This document shows positions 1 through 7,561 of a stretch of 54,478 nt of DNA, piece by piece. The position numbers and the translations under genes were made by a program. The first letter of the stretch is position 1; every line of letters begins with the position of its first letter. Location of the stretch: positions 1-54,478 of the forward strand of contig CADAKQ010000024.1 of the NCBI GenBank assembly GCA_902788555.1, read 5' to 3'. The DNA comes from an uncultured Lachnospiraceae bacterium (GTDB lineage: Bacteria; Bacillota; Clostridia; Lachnospirales; Lachnospiraceae). The notes beneath the pieces are model-generated. The model worked only from the letters and a program-made list of their open reading frames with translations, was not told the origin of the DNA and did no database searches.

Positions 1-76
1 TCATAAGATTATTATGAAGGATTTTAAGGCAAAAGAAAACCCCTAATCCCCTCAAGATTGAGGGGAAGGGGAGTTG

Positions 77-97
77 AAGTGCCAAAGGCACTTTTTT
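77..97 (+). terminator. Rho-independent terminator
   Basis: Perfect 7-bp stem AAGTGCC (77-83) / GGCACTT (87-93), AAA loop, followed by a T run. It would end transcription from a gene lying before the window. Confidence 0.7.
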
Positions 98-226
98 ATA
101 CTTACAATCAGAACAGAAAAAAATAAGGAGGACTATATAAAAAAGTTCTTGAAAATATTTTTTAATTAGATTAACCTTGTTTTTAGGACGTCCGAATTAA
201 TGTGATATGTGGTGTGGCATAGGAAA

Positions 227-307
227 AGGCATCTTGTCATATTTAGGTACACGCAAATCTCGCTGTTGCTCACGATTTGCTTAGCACCTAAATATGACAA
301 GATGCCT
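227..307. repeat. Long hairpin element A
   Basis: Two perfect 22-nt inverted arms (227-248 and 286-307) enclose a 37-nt loop. The loop has its own stem GCAAATC (253-259) / GATTTGC (274-280). Flanking bases continue the pairing imperfectly (GGTGTGGCAT at 211-220 against ATGACACACC at 314-323). There is no U-run, so it does not look like a terminator. The apical part resembles the hairpin at 38352-38661. It may be a small mobile hairpin or a structured RNA; function unknown. Confidence 0.75.
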
Positions 308-354
308 GACGACATGACACACCATATATTGTCATAATATAGGAGGATTAAACT

Positions 355-1347
355 ATGACTAAAGAACAATTGCATAATGTAGTAATAAGAAGCAAGGGTA
401 ATGAAAGTAATATCCGCCAGATATATGCCATAAGAAACGGTGAAACGGTATATGAAGACAGCTGGCGCGGATTCAAGACGGAAGATGCCTTAAATGTTAT
501 GTCTGTCACCAAGGGTGTTATGGCACTTCTTATCGGAATAGCCATAGATAAGGGGTATATAAAGGATGTTGACACAAAGGTGCTTGAATTCTTTCCGGAC
601 TATACGGTTAAGCGCGGTGAGAAGACTATCTATGAGGTCACATTAAAGCACCTTTTAACAATGACCGCACCATACAAATATCGCTCGGAGCCATGGACAA
701 AGGTCTGCACATCTTCTGACTGGACGGTAGCGGCACTCGACCTTTTGGGCGGAAAAGCAGGTATCACAGGTGATTTTAAGTATTCAACACTGGGTATACA
801 GATACTTTCCGGAATAATTGAAAAAGTTTCCGGTGAAAAGTGCATAGACTTTGCTAACAAGTATCTGTTTGAACCGCTTGGAATCGCCGAACACAAGATA
901 CACGGAGCAAGCGACAAGGACGATCAGTTTGACTTCCTTATGAACAAGAATCCGAGAAAAAATGAATGGTATTCTGATCCGAAGGATACGGTTACTGCCG
1001 GCTGGGGACTCTGCCTGTCAGCACATGACCTTGCAAGGCTTGGAACATTAATAACAGGAAAGGGAAAGGGCGAGCATGGTCAGATCATTTCTTCCGGATG
1101 GATAGATGAGATGATAACACCAAAGCTTAAGCTTGATAAAATGTTTGGATTTATGGAATACGGTTATCTGTGGTATAAGCCATATGAGGATAAAAACATT
1201 TACGCTGCTATCGGTGACGGTGGAAATGTAATATATGCCGATGTTGATAAGCAGATTTCCGTAGGTGTGACCGGTACATTTAAACCACGTATCTTTGACA
1301 GGGTTGATTTTATTGAAAAGAATGTGATACCTGTATTTGAGGAATAA
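355..1347 (+). CDS. Serine hydrolase, beta-lactamase class C-like (PF00144 type)
   Basis: Predicted 330-residue cytoplasmic serine hydrolase of the beta-lactamase/penicillin-binding-protein-like fold. The SxxK nucleophile motif is S50-V-T-K53, and the usual YxN tyrosine motif appears as Y143-S-T. A glycine-rich GDGGN near residue 288 sits where the KTG-like motif is expected. No signal peptide or membrane segment is visible, which argues against a periplasmic beta-lactamase and for an esterase or peptidase of the EstB/class C group. ATG at 355 follows AGGAGG at 341-346. The DUF4405 gene follows at once and may be co-transcribed. Substrate is not predictable. Confidence 0.8.
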   Translation: MTKEQLHNVVIRSKGNESNIRQIYAIRNGETVYEDSWRGFKTEDALNVMSVTKGVMALLIGIAIDKGYIKDVDTKVLEFFPDYTVKRGEKTIYEVTLKHLLTMTAPYKYRSEPWTKVCTSSDWTVAALDLLGGKAGITGDFKYSTLGIQILSGIIEKVSGEKCIDFANKYLFEPLGIAEHKIHGASDKDDQFDFLMNKNPRKNEWYSDPKDTVTAGWGLCLSAHDLARLGTLITGKGKGEHGQIISSGWIDEMITPKLKLDKMFGFMEYGYLWYKPYEDKNIYAAIGDGGNVIYADVDKQISVGVTGTFKPRIFDRVDFIEKNVIPVFEE

Positions 1348-1354
1348 ATACACT

Positions 1355-2035
1355 ATGAAAAAATTAAGAATGATAATCGATTTAATAATGGTAGTTCTCC
1401 TGCCACTTCTAATGGCTTATTCCTTAATCGGAGAAAAGCTGCATGAGATTCTCGGAATCTCGATATTTGCACTTTTTATAGCACATCACATCATAAATCG
1501 TAAGTGGTGGACAAATCTTTTTAAGGGGAAGTATAATTCGGTAAGGATTCTTAATACGGTTGTGAATCTTTTTCTTGCTATTTTCATGATTTTACAGCCG
1601 ATAAGCGGAATTCTTATGTCGAAGTACATTTTGAAAAATGTAATGATAAGCGGTACTGCAAGCACTATGCGAAAGATTCATATGACACTCGCTTACTGGG
1701 GATTTGTTATACTTAGTTTTCATCTGGGACTTCATATCAAAGCAATGAGCGCAAAAATAAGCAAGCATATGCATAAGGCTGTAAGAGTTATAATTACAGT
1801 GCTCTTTTTACTGATAGCGGCATACGGAGTATATGCATTTAAGAAAAGGGGATTAGGAGATTACCTTATGATGAAGGTGATGTTTGCTTTCTTCGATTAT
1901 AAGGAATCAAAGGTAAGATTCCTTCTGGATTACGCAGCTATTATGGTTTTATTCGGTGAACTGGCTTACCTGATACAGAGCGTTTTAGGAGAATTAGCAG
2001 GGATAAGATTAGAGATTGGGCGACGGAGGAACTGA
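1355..2035 (+). CDS. DUF4405-type integral membrane protein
   Basis: Predicted 226-residue membrane protein with about six hydrophobic helices. Histidines lie in or near helices (H-E-I-L-G and A-H-H in the first third, then R-K-I-H and F-H-L-G-L-H), a pattern of the DUF4405/cytochrome b561-like group in which they may bind heme. I chose ATG 1355 rather than the in-frame TTG at 1337, because the ATG has GAGG at 1339-1342 upstream and TTG would overlap the preceding gene. The gene begins 7 bases after that stop. The heme role is inferred from the family, not demonstrated. Confidence 0.65.
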   Translation: MKKLRMIIDLIMVVLLPLLMAYSLIGEKLHEILGISIFALFIAHHIINRKWWTNLFKGKYNSVRILNTVVNLFLAIFMILQPISGILMSKYILKNVMISGTASTMRKIHMTLAYWGFVILSFHLGLHIKAMSAKISKHMHKAVRVIITVLFLLIAAYGVYAFKKRGLGDYLMMKVMFAFFDYKESKVRFLLDYAAIMVLFGELAYLIQSVLGELAGIRLEIGRRRN

Positions 2036-2141
2036 AAAAAGCTGAGTAGGTGCTTGAATATTCAAAAATTATGTGATATATTTAATTCAAATTAATTTTA
2101 TTAAAAATGATTTGAATTAAATATATGCATAATGAGGTGAT

Positions 2142-3566
2142 ATGATGTTTGTTGGAAGAGAGCGTGAACTTAGATCGTTAGAAAACGTATATGAAAAGAC
2201 AGGCTTTGGAATGACAATAATATATGGCCGTCGAAGAGTTGGAAAATCTACACTTATCAGAGAATTTATCAAGGATAAGAAGACTATATTTTATACTGCT
2301 ACAAAAGTTGGATCAGAGAGAAATCTTGAATTGTTTTCAAAACAGGTAATGAGCGTTCTGGATCCATTTTATAGTGATGCTTCATTTTCTTCTGTTGAAA
2401 ATGTTCTTGATGTTATAACAAATAAGGTTGAAGATGATGAAAAGATAATTTTGGTAATTGATGAATTGCCTTATTGGGCAGAGAAGGATGAAGCTTTATT
2501 ATCGGTTTTTCAAAAGTATATTGATACTAAATGGCTTGATAAGAATATGATGGTAATTCTCTGCGGTTCAGCTTTGAGTTTTATGGAAAAAAAGGTACTT
2601 AGCGAAAAGAGTCCTATATTTGGAAGACGCGATTCACAAATAAGACTTGAGGCATTTAACTATAGAGATTCTGCTTTGTTTGTTCCGAATTATTCTGCAA
2701 AAGAAAAGGCAATTTGCTATGGCGTTACCGGAGGTGTAGCAAAATATCTTGCACTTTTTGATAATAAAAAGAGTCTTGATGATAACATCATAAGATTGTT
2801 TTTTAATACTGATGGATATTTGTTTGATGAAACGAAAAACCTTTTGACTCAGGAGTTTACGGATGTGACGCTTGTCAATAATATCATAGAACAGGTAGCT
2901 TCAGGCGAGAACTCATTAAATAATATAGCTGCGAAGGTAAATGAAAAGGATACTACTGTTTTATATTCACTTGAAAAGCTGATTGATGTTGGACTTGTTG
3001 AAAAAAGAAAATGTATAACAGAAGAAAAGAATAAGAAAAAAACACAATATGTATTAAAGAATCATATGTTTAAATTTTGGTACCGGTTTATTCCCAAGGC
3101 GATAAGTGTTATTGAGATGGGACAAGGACAGATATACTATGAAAAGGTTGTAAAACGAGAGCTTAATTCTTTCATGGGCAGCGTTTTTGAAGATATGTGC
3201 CGCTATTATACTTTGGAACAAGGCATAACAGGAAAATTTGATTCGTTTTTGACAGAGATAGGTACATGGTGGGGAATTGAACAGATGACAGATGAGAAAG
3301 GAAAAAAATATACACAATCAGCAGATATTGATGTAGTTGGAATTTCATCTGTAGATAAAACGGCATTAATAGGAGAATGTAAGTTTAAAAATGAGAAAAT
3401 TGATAAGGAAATATATGATACGCTTATCAGAAGGTCAAAGTTGATTTCCGGAAAATACCCCGTAAAAGGTTTTCTGCTGTTTTCTTTAAGTGGTTATACA
3501 AAGTGGTTTGAAGAAAACGATTTACAGAATACTATGTTGTTAACAGTAGATGACCTGTATAAATAA
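2142..3566 (+). CDS. AAA ATPase with C-terminal DUF234 (archaeal-type ATPase family)
   Basis: 474 residues. An N-terminal P-loop ATPase carries Walker A GRRRVGKS at 29-36 and a Walker B ending VIDELPYW near residue 110. A winged-helix section follows around residues 250-310, then a DUF234 domain. The C-terminal part has D-I-D-V-V-G followed by G-E-C-K-F, the D...ExK spacing of a PD-(D/E)XK nuclease fold, and the key residues look intact. The family is common in archaea and anaerobic bacteria and its role is unsettled (DNA-linked ATPase; sometimes suspected in defence). It stands alone, with its own GAGGTG site and a terminator at 3613. Confidence 0.8.
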   Translation: MMFVGRERELRSLENVYEKTGFGMTIIYGRRRVGKSTLIREFIKDKKTIFYTATKVGSERNLELFSKQVMSVLDPFYSDASFSSVENVLDVITNKVEDDEKIILVIDELPYWAEKDEALLSVFQKYIDTKWLDKNMMVILCGSALSFMEKKVLSEKSPIFGRRDSQIRLEAFNYRDSALFVPNYSAKEKAICYGVTGGVAKYLALFDNKKSLDDNIIRLFFNTDGYLFDETKNLLTQEFTDVTLVNNIIEQVASGENSLNNIAAKVNEKDTTVLYSLEKLIDVGLVEKRKCITEEKNKKKTQYVLKNHMFKFWYRFIPKAISVIEMGQGQIYYEKVVKRELNSFMGSVFEDMCRYYTLEQGITGKFDSFLTEIGTWWGIEQMTDEKGKKYTQSADIDVVGISSVDKTALIGECKFKNEKIDKEIYDTLIRRSKLISGKYPVKGFLLFSLSGYTKWFEENDLQNTMLLTVDDLYK

Positions 3567-3612
3567 ATATTTAAATGGTATATGGACAATAATTTAAAGA
3601 AATGATATTATT

Positions 3613-3646
3613 ATGAAGTTAGATGAAGCTAACTTCATATTTTTTT
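3613..3646 (+). terminator. Rho-independent terminator
   Basis: 10-bp perfect stem ATGAAGTTAG (3613-3622) / CTAACTTCAT (3629-3638) followed by seven T. It ends the AAA ATPase transcript. Confidence 0.85.
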
Positions 3647-3730
3647 GCTTTATTTAACAAATTTTTTATTCCGTCACTTTTGTACTGGCGGAAAAGTTTA
3701 GATAAAAATGAGAATTAGGAGAGAAAAAGG

Positions 3731-4681
3731 ATGAAGGATGAATTAAATATCAAGGCTGTCATCGGAACCAACGCCTGGGGTGGTTCTTTATACGGTAAGG
3801 CTGTTCGCGGCAGCTATGTGGAGGATGATGTTATAGAGGAAGCAATGCAGGCGGGAAAGGAAACGGGACTTATCACCTATGACCTTGCCAGAGATTATGG
3901 CTTTGGAAAAGCACAGAAGATGATAGGGGAATTCGGTACAGAGGATATAATTATTTCTGCGAAATATACCCCTTTTACACACTATAAAAAGGGGTGTGTC
4001 AGAAAATCCTTGGAAAAGGATTTGGATGATTTTAAAAGAGATTATATAGATATATACTGGCTTCATCTTCCGACAGATATAAAGGAACATCTTGAGGAAA
4101 TTATTGAACTGTACAAGGAGGGAAAAATCCGATACATAGGTGTATCCAACTTTACGCTTGAGGAATGTAAGCGTTCAAAGGAAATACTTGATGAGGCGGG
4201 TATACCTCTTTACGGAGTTCAGAACCATTACAGTATCATATGCAGAGACTGGGAGGATAACGGACTTCTTAAGTGGTGCAAGGATAATGATATAGCATTT
4301 TGGGCCTGGGCGGTTTTGGAGGAAGGCATTTTGGTAGACCCGAGAATTAAAAAGAAGTCTCCGATGAAGTTCACATTTAACAGAAAGGTTAAAAAGCTTA
4401 ACAGATTATACAAGATAATGATTAGGGTGGCTGAAAGACATGATATAAAGGTTCCACAGGTTGCTATGGCATTTTGCTCTTCAAAGGGGATAGTTCCGAT
4501 GTGCGGATGCAGGAAACCTGAACAGGTAAAGGATCTGGCGGAGGCTATAGATATAAAGCTCACAAGTGGTGAGATAAAAAGACTTGAAGAGGCAGCGGAT
4601 GAAGCAAATGTTAAAATCATGGGAGCAGATATATTTAGAGCATTTGTCCTAAAGGATAAAAAAAATAATTTCAAGAAATAA
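3731..4681 (+). CDS. Aldo/keto reductase
   Basis: 316-residue NADPH-type aldo/keto reductase with a TIM-barrel plan. The catalytic tetrad is readable: Asp and Tyr in Y-D-L-A-R-D-Y-G, Lys in I-S-A-K-Y, His in Y-W-L-H-L-P. The usual IGVSNF segment is present (Y-I-G-V-S-N-F). The Asp environment departs from the common D-T-A form, suggesting a divergent subfamily. A purine-rich AGGAGAG site precedes ATG 3731. The small membrane protein follows 35 bases later with no terminator between, so the two probably share a transcript. Substrate unknown. Confidence 0.85.
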   Translation: MKDELNIKAVIGTNAWGGSLYGKAVRGSYVEDDVIEEAMQAGKETGLITYDLARDYGFGKAQKMIGEFGTEDIIISAKYTPFTHYKKGCVRKSLEKDLDDFKRDYIDIYWLHLPTDIKEHLEEIIELYKEGKIRYIGVSNFTLEECKRSKEILDEAGIPLYGVQNHYSIICRDWEDNGLLKWCKDNDIAFWAWAVLEEGILVDPRIKKKSPMKFTFNRKVKKLNRLYKIMIRVAERHDIKVPQVAMAFCSSKGIVPMCGCRKPEQVKDLAEAIDIKLTSGEIKRLEEAADEANVKIMGADIFRAFVLKDKKNNFKK

Positions 4682-4716
4682 AAAAGAGTTATATTTAAAA
4701 AACGAGGTGAGATAAT

Positions 4717-5217
4717 ATGCTTTTTACTATTTTTCTGGCAATTATATTTTGTGGTGCGATAACCATGGTACTTATATCGGCGGTGGCTTTTATTCAGGAA
4801 AAGAAGCTTTTTTCTTCTGCACCTAAGGAAGCTCAGGAAATTTTGATTCCGAAAGATAAAGAGCTGTTTTACGGAGCGAAGGTATTCGGATGGATACTTA
4901 TGATTATGAGTTTTATTATGATAGCCGGAGTCGGAGTGGTTTCCATATGGGACGGATTTAGAAGTGATTTTACATTTCTGCAGTTCTTCTTAAGGTTTGT
5001 GACGATATTTACCATTTACAAAATATACGATATGATTTTCTTTGACTATTTTCTGCTTTGTAAATTTAGGTTCTTTCAGTTTTATTTTCCTGAGGTCGGA
5101 AGCGTATACAATAACAGAAAATACGGATTTAACATTAAAAGCCAGCTGTTAAAGCTGCTTGTTATATTTCCTGCTGCTTCTGCATTGGCGGCATGGATTT
5201 GTACACTTTTCCAATAG
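4717..5217 (+). CDS. Small integral membrane protein, paralogue of the 47168 gene
   Basis: 166 residues with about four hydrophobic helices: one at the N-terminus, two in the middle, one at the C-terminus. No family recognised. It aligns along its length with the 167-residue protein at 47168-47671: N-terminal helix, a soluble stretch, then a conserved F-F-Q-x-x-x-P-E motif (here F-F-Q-F-Y-F-P-E) before the last helix. ATG 4717 follows an AACGAGGTGA site. It lies behind an aldo/keto reductase and is ended by a terminator at 5250. Confidence 0.7.
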   Translation: MLFTIFLAIIFCGAITMVLISAVAFIQEKKLFSSAPKEAQEILIPKDKELFYGAKVFGWILMIMSFIMIAGVGVVSIWDGFRSDFTFLQFFLRFVTIFTIYKIYDMIFFDYFLLCKFRFFQFYFPEVGSVYNNRKYGFNIKSQLLKLLVIFPAASALAAWICTLFQ

Positions 5218-5249
5218 CTCTTAGATTATAATATTTGTATAAATGATTC

Positions 5250-5303
5250 GCCGGATATGGCAACAGGTTTAGATATCTGTTACTTATCCGGCTGATTGTT
5301 TTT
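5250..5303 (+). terminator. Rho-independent terminator
   Basis: Stem GCCGGATA (5250-5257) / TATCCGGC (5285-5292) with an inner AACAG/CTGTT pairing, then a T-rich tail. It lies after the 4717-5217 gene. Confidence 0.75.
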
Positions 5304-5359
5304 TATTATATACGGTGTTATAATATGCAGTATGTTAAAAATGAACAGGAGTATTACTT

Positions 5360-5842
5360 ATGATAGAGATTAGAGAGTTCAAAAAAGAAGACATATCCAA
5401 GATGATATATATATGGAATGAAGTGGTTGAAGAGGGCATAGCATTTCCTCAGGAGGATTTGTTGGATGAGCAATCCGGATTGGAGTTTTTTGCCGGACAA
5501 AGCTTTACGGGAGTGGCAGTGGAAGATGGAGAGATAGTCGGACTTTACATCCTTCATCCCAATAATGTAGGACGCTGCGGACATATCTGCAATGCCAGCT
5601 ATGCCGTTAATTCCTCATGCAGAGGAAAACATATAGGGGAGGCGTTGGTTAGGGATTGTCTGATAAAGGCAAAGGAGCTTGGCTTCAGAGTGCTTCAGTT
5701 TAATGCAGTTGTTGAAAGCAATGTTCACGCGAGACATCTGTACGAACGTCTTGGCTTTAAACAGCTTGGAACCATACCGGGAGGCTTCAGGATGAAGGAC
5801 GGACATTACGAGAATATCTGTCCGTATTATCATGAGTTATAA
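5360..5842 (+). CDS. GNAT-family N-acetyltransferase
   Basis: 160 residues, the usual single-domain GNAT length. The acetyl-CoA pyrophosphate loop is R-G-K-H-I-G near residue 95, following a beta-strand A-S-Y-A-V; a C-terminal H-A-R-H-L-Y-E-R-L-G-F matches the conserved Y-x-x-x-G-F end of the fold. AACAGGAG lies upstream of ATG 5360. It is followed 26 bases later by a ferredoxin-tailed aldo/keto reductase, probably in the same transcript. Acceptor substrate unknown. Confidence 0.85.
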   Translation: MIEIREFKKEDISKMIYIWNEVVEEGIAFPQEDLLDEQSGLEFFAGQSFTGVAVEDGEIVGLYILHPNNVGRCGHICNASYAVNSSCRGKHIGEALVRDCLIKAKELGFRVLQFNAVVESNVHARHLYERLGFKQLGTIPGGFRMKDGHYENICPYYHEL

Positions 5843-5868
5843 AATATGTTATAGATAAGGGAGAGCCT

Positions 5869-7062
5869 ATGCAGTATAGAAAGGATAAAAATGGAAACGA
5901 ACTTTCGGTGCTTGGCTTTGGCTGTATGAGATTTACAAAAAAGGGTGGTAATATCGATATAGACAAGGCTGAAAAGGAAATAATGGCTGCCTACGCAGCT
6001 GGAGTAAATTATTTTGATACGGCATATGTGTATTCGGGCAGCGAGGTTGCTATAGGAGAAATTTTCGAGAGAAATAATATAAGAGAGAAAATCAAGATTG
6101 CGACAAAGCTTCCTCAATATCTTATAAGTAACAGGACAGCGCTTGATAAATATTTTGATGAAGAATTAAAAAGGTTAAGAACAGATTATATAGATTATTA
6201 TCTTATGCATCATCTGACGGACGTTGCCATGTGGGAGAAGCTTAAGGCTGTCGGCATAGAGGAATGGATAGATGAAAAAAAGAAATCCGGAGTGATTCGT
6301 AACATCGGATTTTCTTATCATGGAAATACAGATAATTTTTTGAAGATTTTAAATGATTATGACTGGGATTTCTGTCAGATACAGTATAACTATCTTGATG
6401 AAGACACTCAGGCAGGTGTAGATGGACTAAAGGCGGCAGCGGACAAGGGTATACCTGTTGTAATCATGGAACCTCTTCGAGGAGGAAAGCTTGTAAATAT
6501 GCTTCCTGACGCAGCAAAAAAGGCATTTAAGGAAAGCAGTCGTGGGTGGACTCCGGCAGAGTGGGCATTCAGGTGGCTTTATAATCAGGAGGCAGTAACG
6601 GTAGTTCTATCAGGTATGAATTCCGTGGAGATGGTAGAGGAAAACTGCAAGACTGCATCGGAGGCTTTACCGGGACATCTGACAGAGGATGATTTCAAAA
6701 CCTTAGATGTGGTAAAGGAAAAGATCAGGGAAAATGAAAAGGTTGGGTGTACGGGCTGCAGGTATTGTATGCCATGTCCGAAGGGAGTAGACATTCCGGG
6801 AACATTCAGGTGCTATAATGCCATGTACACCGAGTCAAAGCGTGAGGGAAGATTTGAGTTTGCCCAGACTGTGGGACTTACCAAGGAACCTGCATTTGCA
6901 TCCCAGTGTATAGAGTGCGGAAAATGCGAAAAGCACTGCCCTCAAAATATTCCGATAAGACAAAAGTTGAAAGAGGCGGATAAGGCATTGAGACCGCTTC
7001 CGTATAAAGTTGGAATTAATATCGTTAGAAAGTTTATGTTCAGGAAAGCGAAAACAAAGTAA
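5869..7062 (+). CDS. Aldo/keto reductase with C-terminal 2x[4Fe-4S] ferredoxin domain
   Basis: 397 residues: an N-terminal aldo/keto reductase barrel (tetrad Asp/Tyr in F-D-T-A-Y-V-Y, Lys in A-T-K-L-P, His in Y-L-M-H-H) and a C-terminal ferredoxin-like region. The cluster ligands are C-T-G-C-R-Y-C-M-P-C-P and C-I-E-C-G-K-C-E-K-H-C-P. This family is typical of anaerobic Clostridia and probably passes electrons between ferredoxin-like centres and a carbonyl substrate. A close homologue is at 43052-44197. GGGAG precedes ATG 5869. A TGTGACA-type dyad (7064-7090) starts right after the stop. Confidence 0.9.
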   Translation: MQYRKDKNGNELSVLGFGCMRFTKKGGNIDIDKAEKEIMAAYAAGVNYFDTAYVYSGSEVAIGEIFERNNIREKIKIATKLPQYLISNRTALDKYFDEELKRLRTDYIDYYLMHHLTDVAMWEKLKAVGIEEWIDEKKKSGVIRNIGFSYHGNTDNFLKILNDYDWDFCQIQYNYLDEDTQAGVDGLKAAADKGIPVVIMEPLRGGKLVNMLPDAAKKAFKESSRGWTPAEWAFRWLYNQEAVTVVLSGMNSVEMVEENCKTASEALPGHLTEDDFKTLDVVKEKIRENEKVGCTGCRYCMPCPKGVDIPGTFRCYNAMYTESKREGRFEFAQTVGLTKEPAFASQCIECGKCEKHCPQNIPIRQKLKEADKALRPLPYKVGINIVRKFMFRKAKTK

Positions 7063-7063
7063 G

Positions 7064-7090
7064 TGTGACAAAGCTTATGCCCTTGACATA
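7064..7090. repeat. TGTGACA-type intergenic dyad (degenerate copy)
   Basis: TGTGACA at 7064, a 12-base core, then TTGACATA. A weaker member of the dispersed family best represented at 42936-42963. Confidence 0.4.
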
Positions 7091-7112
7091 ATAGCTTATT
7101 CGTAATTAACAA

Positions 7113-7141
7113 TTGACAAAAGAAAAAAAGTACTTTACAAT
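7113..7141 (+). promoter_or_regulatory. Consensus sigma-A promoter for antisense RNA
   Basis: TTGACA (7113-7118), 17-base spacer, TACAAT (7136-7141). It points toward the 3' end of the small peptide gene. The same promoter is preserved in copy 2 (11188-11216, minus strand). Confidence 0.8.
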
Positions 7142-7147
7142 ATATTT

Positions 7148-7258
7148 AACAAGCTAGTCGGGAAGGTGAGTGCGATTCACCTGCTCCGGCGTTTTAAAAC
7201 GGAATTATAAGAATAGCCGTCCTAATCTTTCCAGGAGTCAGGACGGCTATTCTTATTT
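7148..7258 (+). ncRNA. Candidate antisense antitoxin RNA, about 105-110 nt
   Basis: Inferred transcript from the promoter at 7113-7141 to the hairpin at 7209-7254. It has a 5' stem-loop GGTGA...TCACC near 7164-7181 and overlaps the last codons and 3' end of the peptide gene on the opposite strand. Convergent overlap at a common terminator is the arrangement of type I systems such as txpA/ratA and fst. The transcription start is estimated from the promoter only. Confidence 0.65.
7209..7258. terminator. Bidirectional terminator shared by toxin mRNA and antisense RNA
   Basis: Perfect 15-bp stem 7209-7223 / 7240-7254 with a 16-nt loop. On the plus strand it is followed by ATTTTC; on the minus strand by AATTCC preceded by T-rich sequence. 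It lies across the end of the small ORF (stop at 7222-7224), so both transcripts would include it. Confidence 0.8.
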
Positions 7259-7335
7259 TCTCTATGTAATCTGATTATATCAACTGCAAGCTTAATAACT
7301 GCAACAACAATCATCAGTATTTCATAAAAGCTCAT
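7222..7335 (-). CDS. 37-residue holin-like hydrophobic peptide, candidate type I toxin
   Basis: The peptide starts M-S-F-Y-E-I-L-M-I-V-V-A-V-I-K-L, forms one hydrophobic helix (about residues 5-23) with a single Lys, and ends in a polar charged tail with R-E-N-K-N and a final W-K-D. Size and pattern fit the small 'putative holin-like toxin' group of Firmicutes, thought to act at the membrane. AAGGAG lies 8 bases before ATG 7335. The mRNA can fold ATCACT with AGTGAT (7366-7371 with 7340-7345, plus TTCC/GGAA inside), burying that ribosome binding site as in many type I toxin mRNAs. Toxicity is inferred from this form only. Confidence 0.7.
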   Translation of the reverse strand: MSFYEILMIVVAVIKLAVDIIRLHRENKNSRPDSWKD

Positions 7336-7493
7336 AAGCATCACTCCTTCCACAAGCTTGGAACAAGTGATAAGCACGTCCTCCCGACTAACCGGTTAAA
7401 TAAATTGTTTTATCTTTGGTAAGTAAGCAAGATGAAAAAAGATACAATGAAATTGATTTGCTTTTCATAACATATCCGCAGTTTAAATCCTCA

Positions 7494-7546
7494 TTGACAG
7501 GTTAGCTATAACTAACTATAATATTATTATATTTTATAGTTAGTTA
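7494..7546 (+). promoter_or_regulatory. Consensus promoter with overlapping 13-bp palindromic operator
   Basis: TTGACA (7494-7499), 17-base spacer, TATAAT (7517-7522). A perfect 13-bp inverted repeat TAACTAACTATAA (7509-7521) / TTATAGTTAGTTA (7534-7546) overlaps the -10 and extends past the start site, as expected for a repressor site. The half-site heptamer AACTAAC/GTTAGTT recurs as an operator at 46042-46057. The cognate regulator is not adjacent. Confidence 0.8.
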
Positions 7547-7561
7547 AAAGGGAGAACTGCA

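Larger units (their letters stand above)
1..354. other. Intergenic leader, no protein gene seen
   Basis: No convincing coding region. It holds, in order, a small GC hairpin (CCCCTCA 48-54 with TGAGGGG 59-65), a terminator at 77-97, a strong AAGGAGG site at 125-131 followed after five bases by ATA and only nine further codons before TAG, and the long hairpin at 227-307. The gene at 355 has its own AGGAGG at 341-346. Confidence 0.6.
7100..7458. repeat. Type I toxin-antitoxin element, copy 1 (inverted relative to 10955-11232)
   Basis: The sequence matches 10955-11232 in the opposite orientation over almost its whole length; the other copy lacks 86 bp (7285-7370 here). The ends are inverted relative to each other: TAGTCGGGA at 7156-7164 on the plus strand and again, read on the minus strand, about 7382-7390, each preceded by an ACAAT...TTTAAC segment. 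Inside are a 37-codon gene on the minus strand and a convergent antisense RNA on the plus strand sharing one terminator hairpin. Confidence 0.85.
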
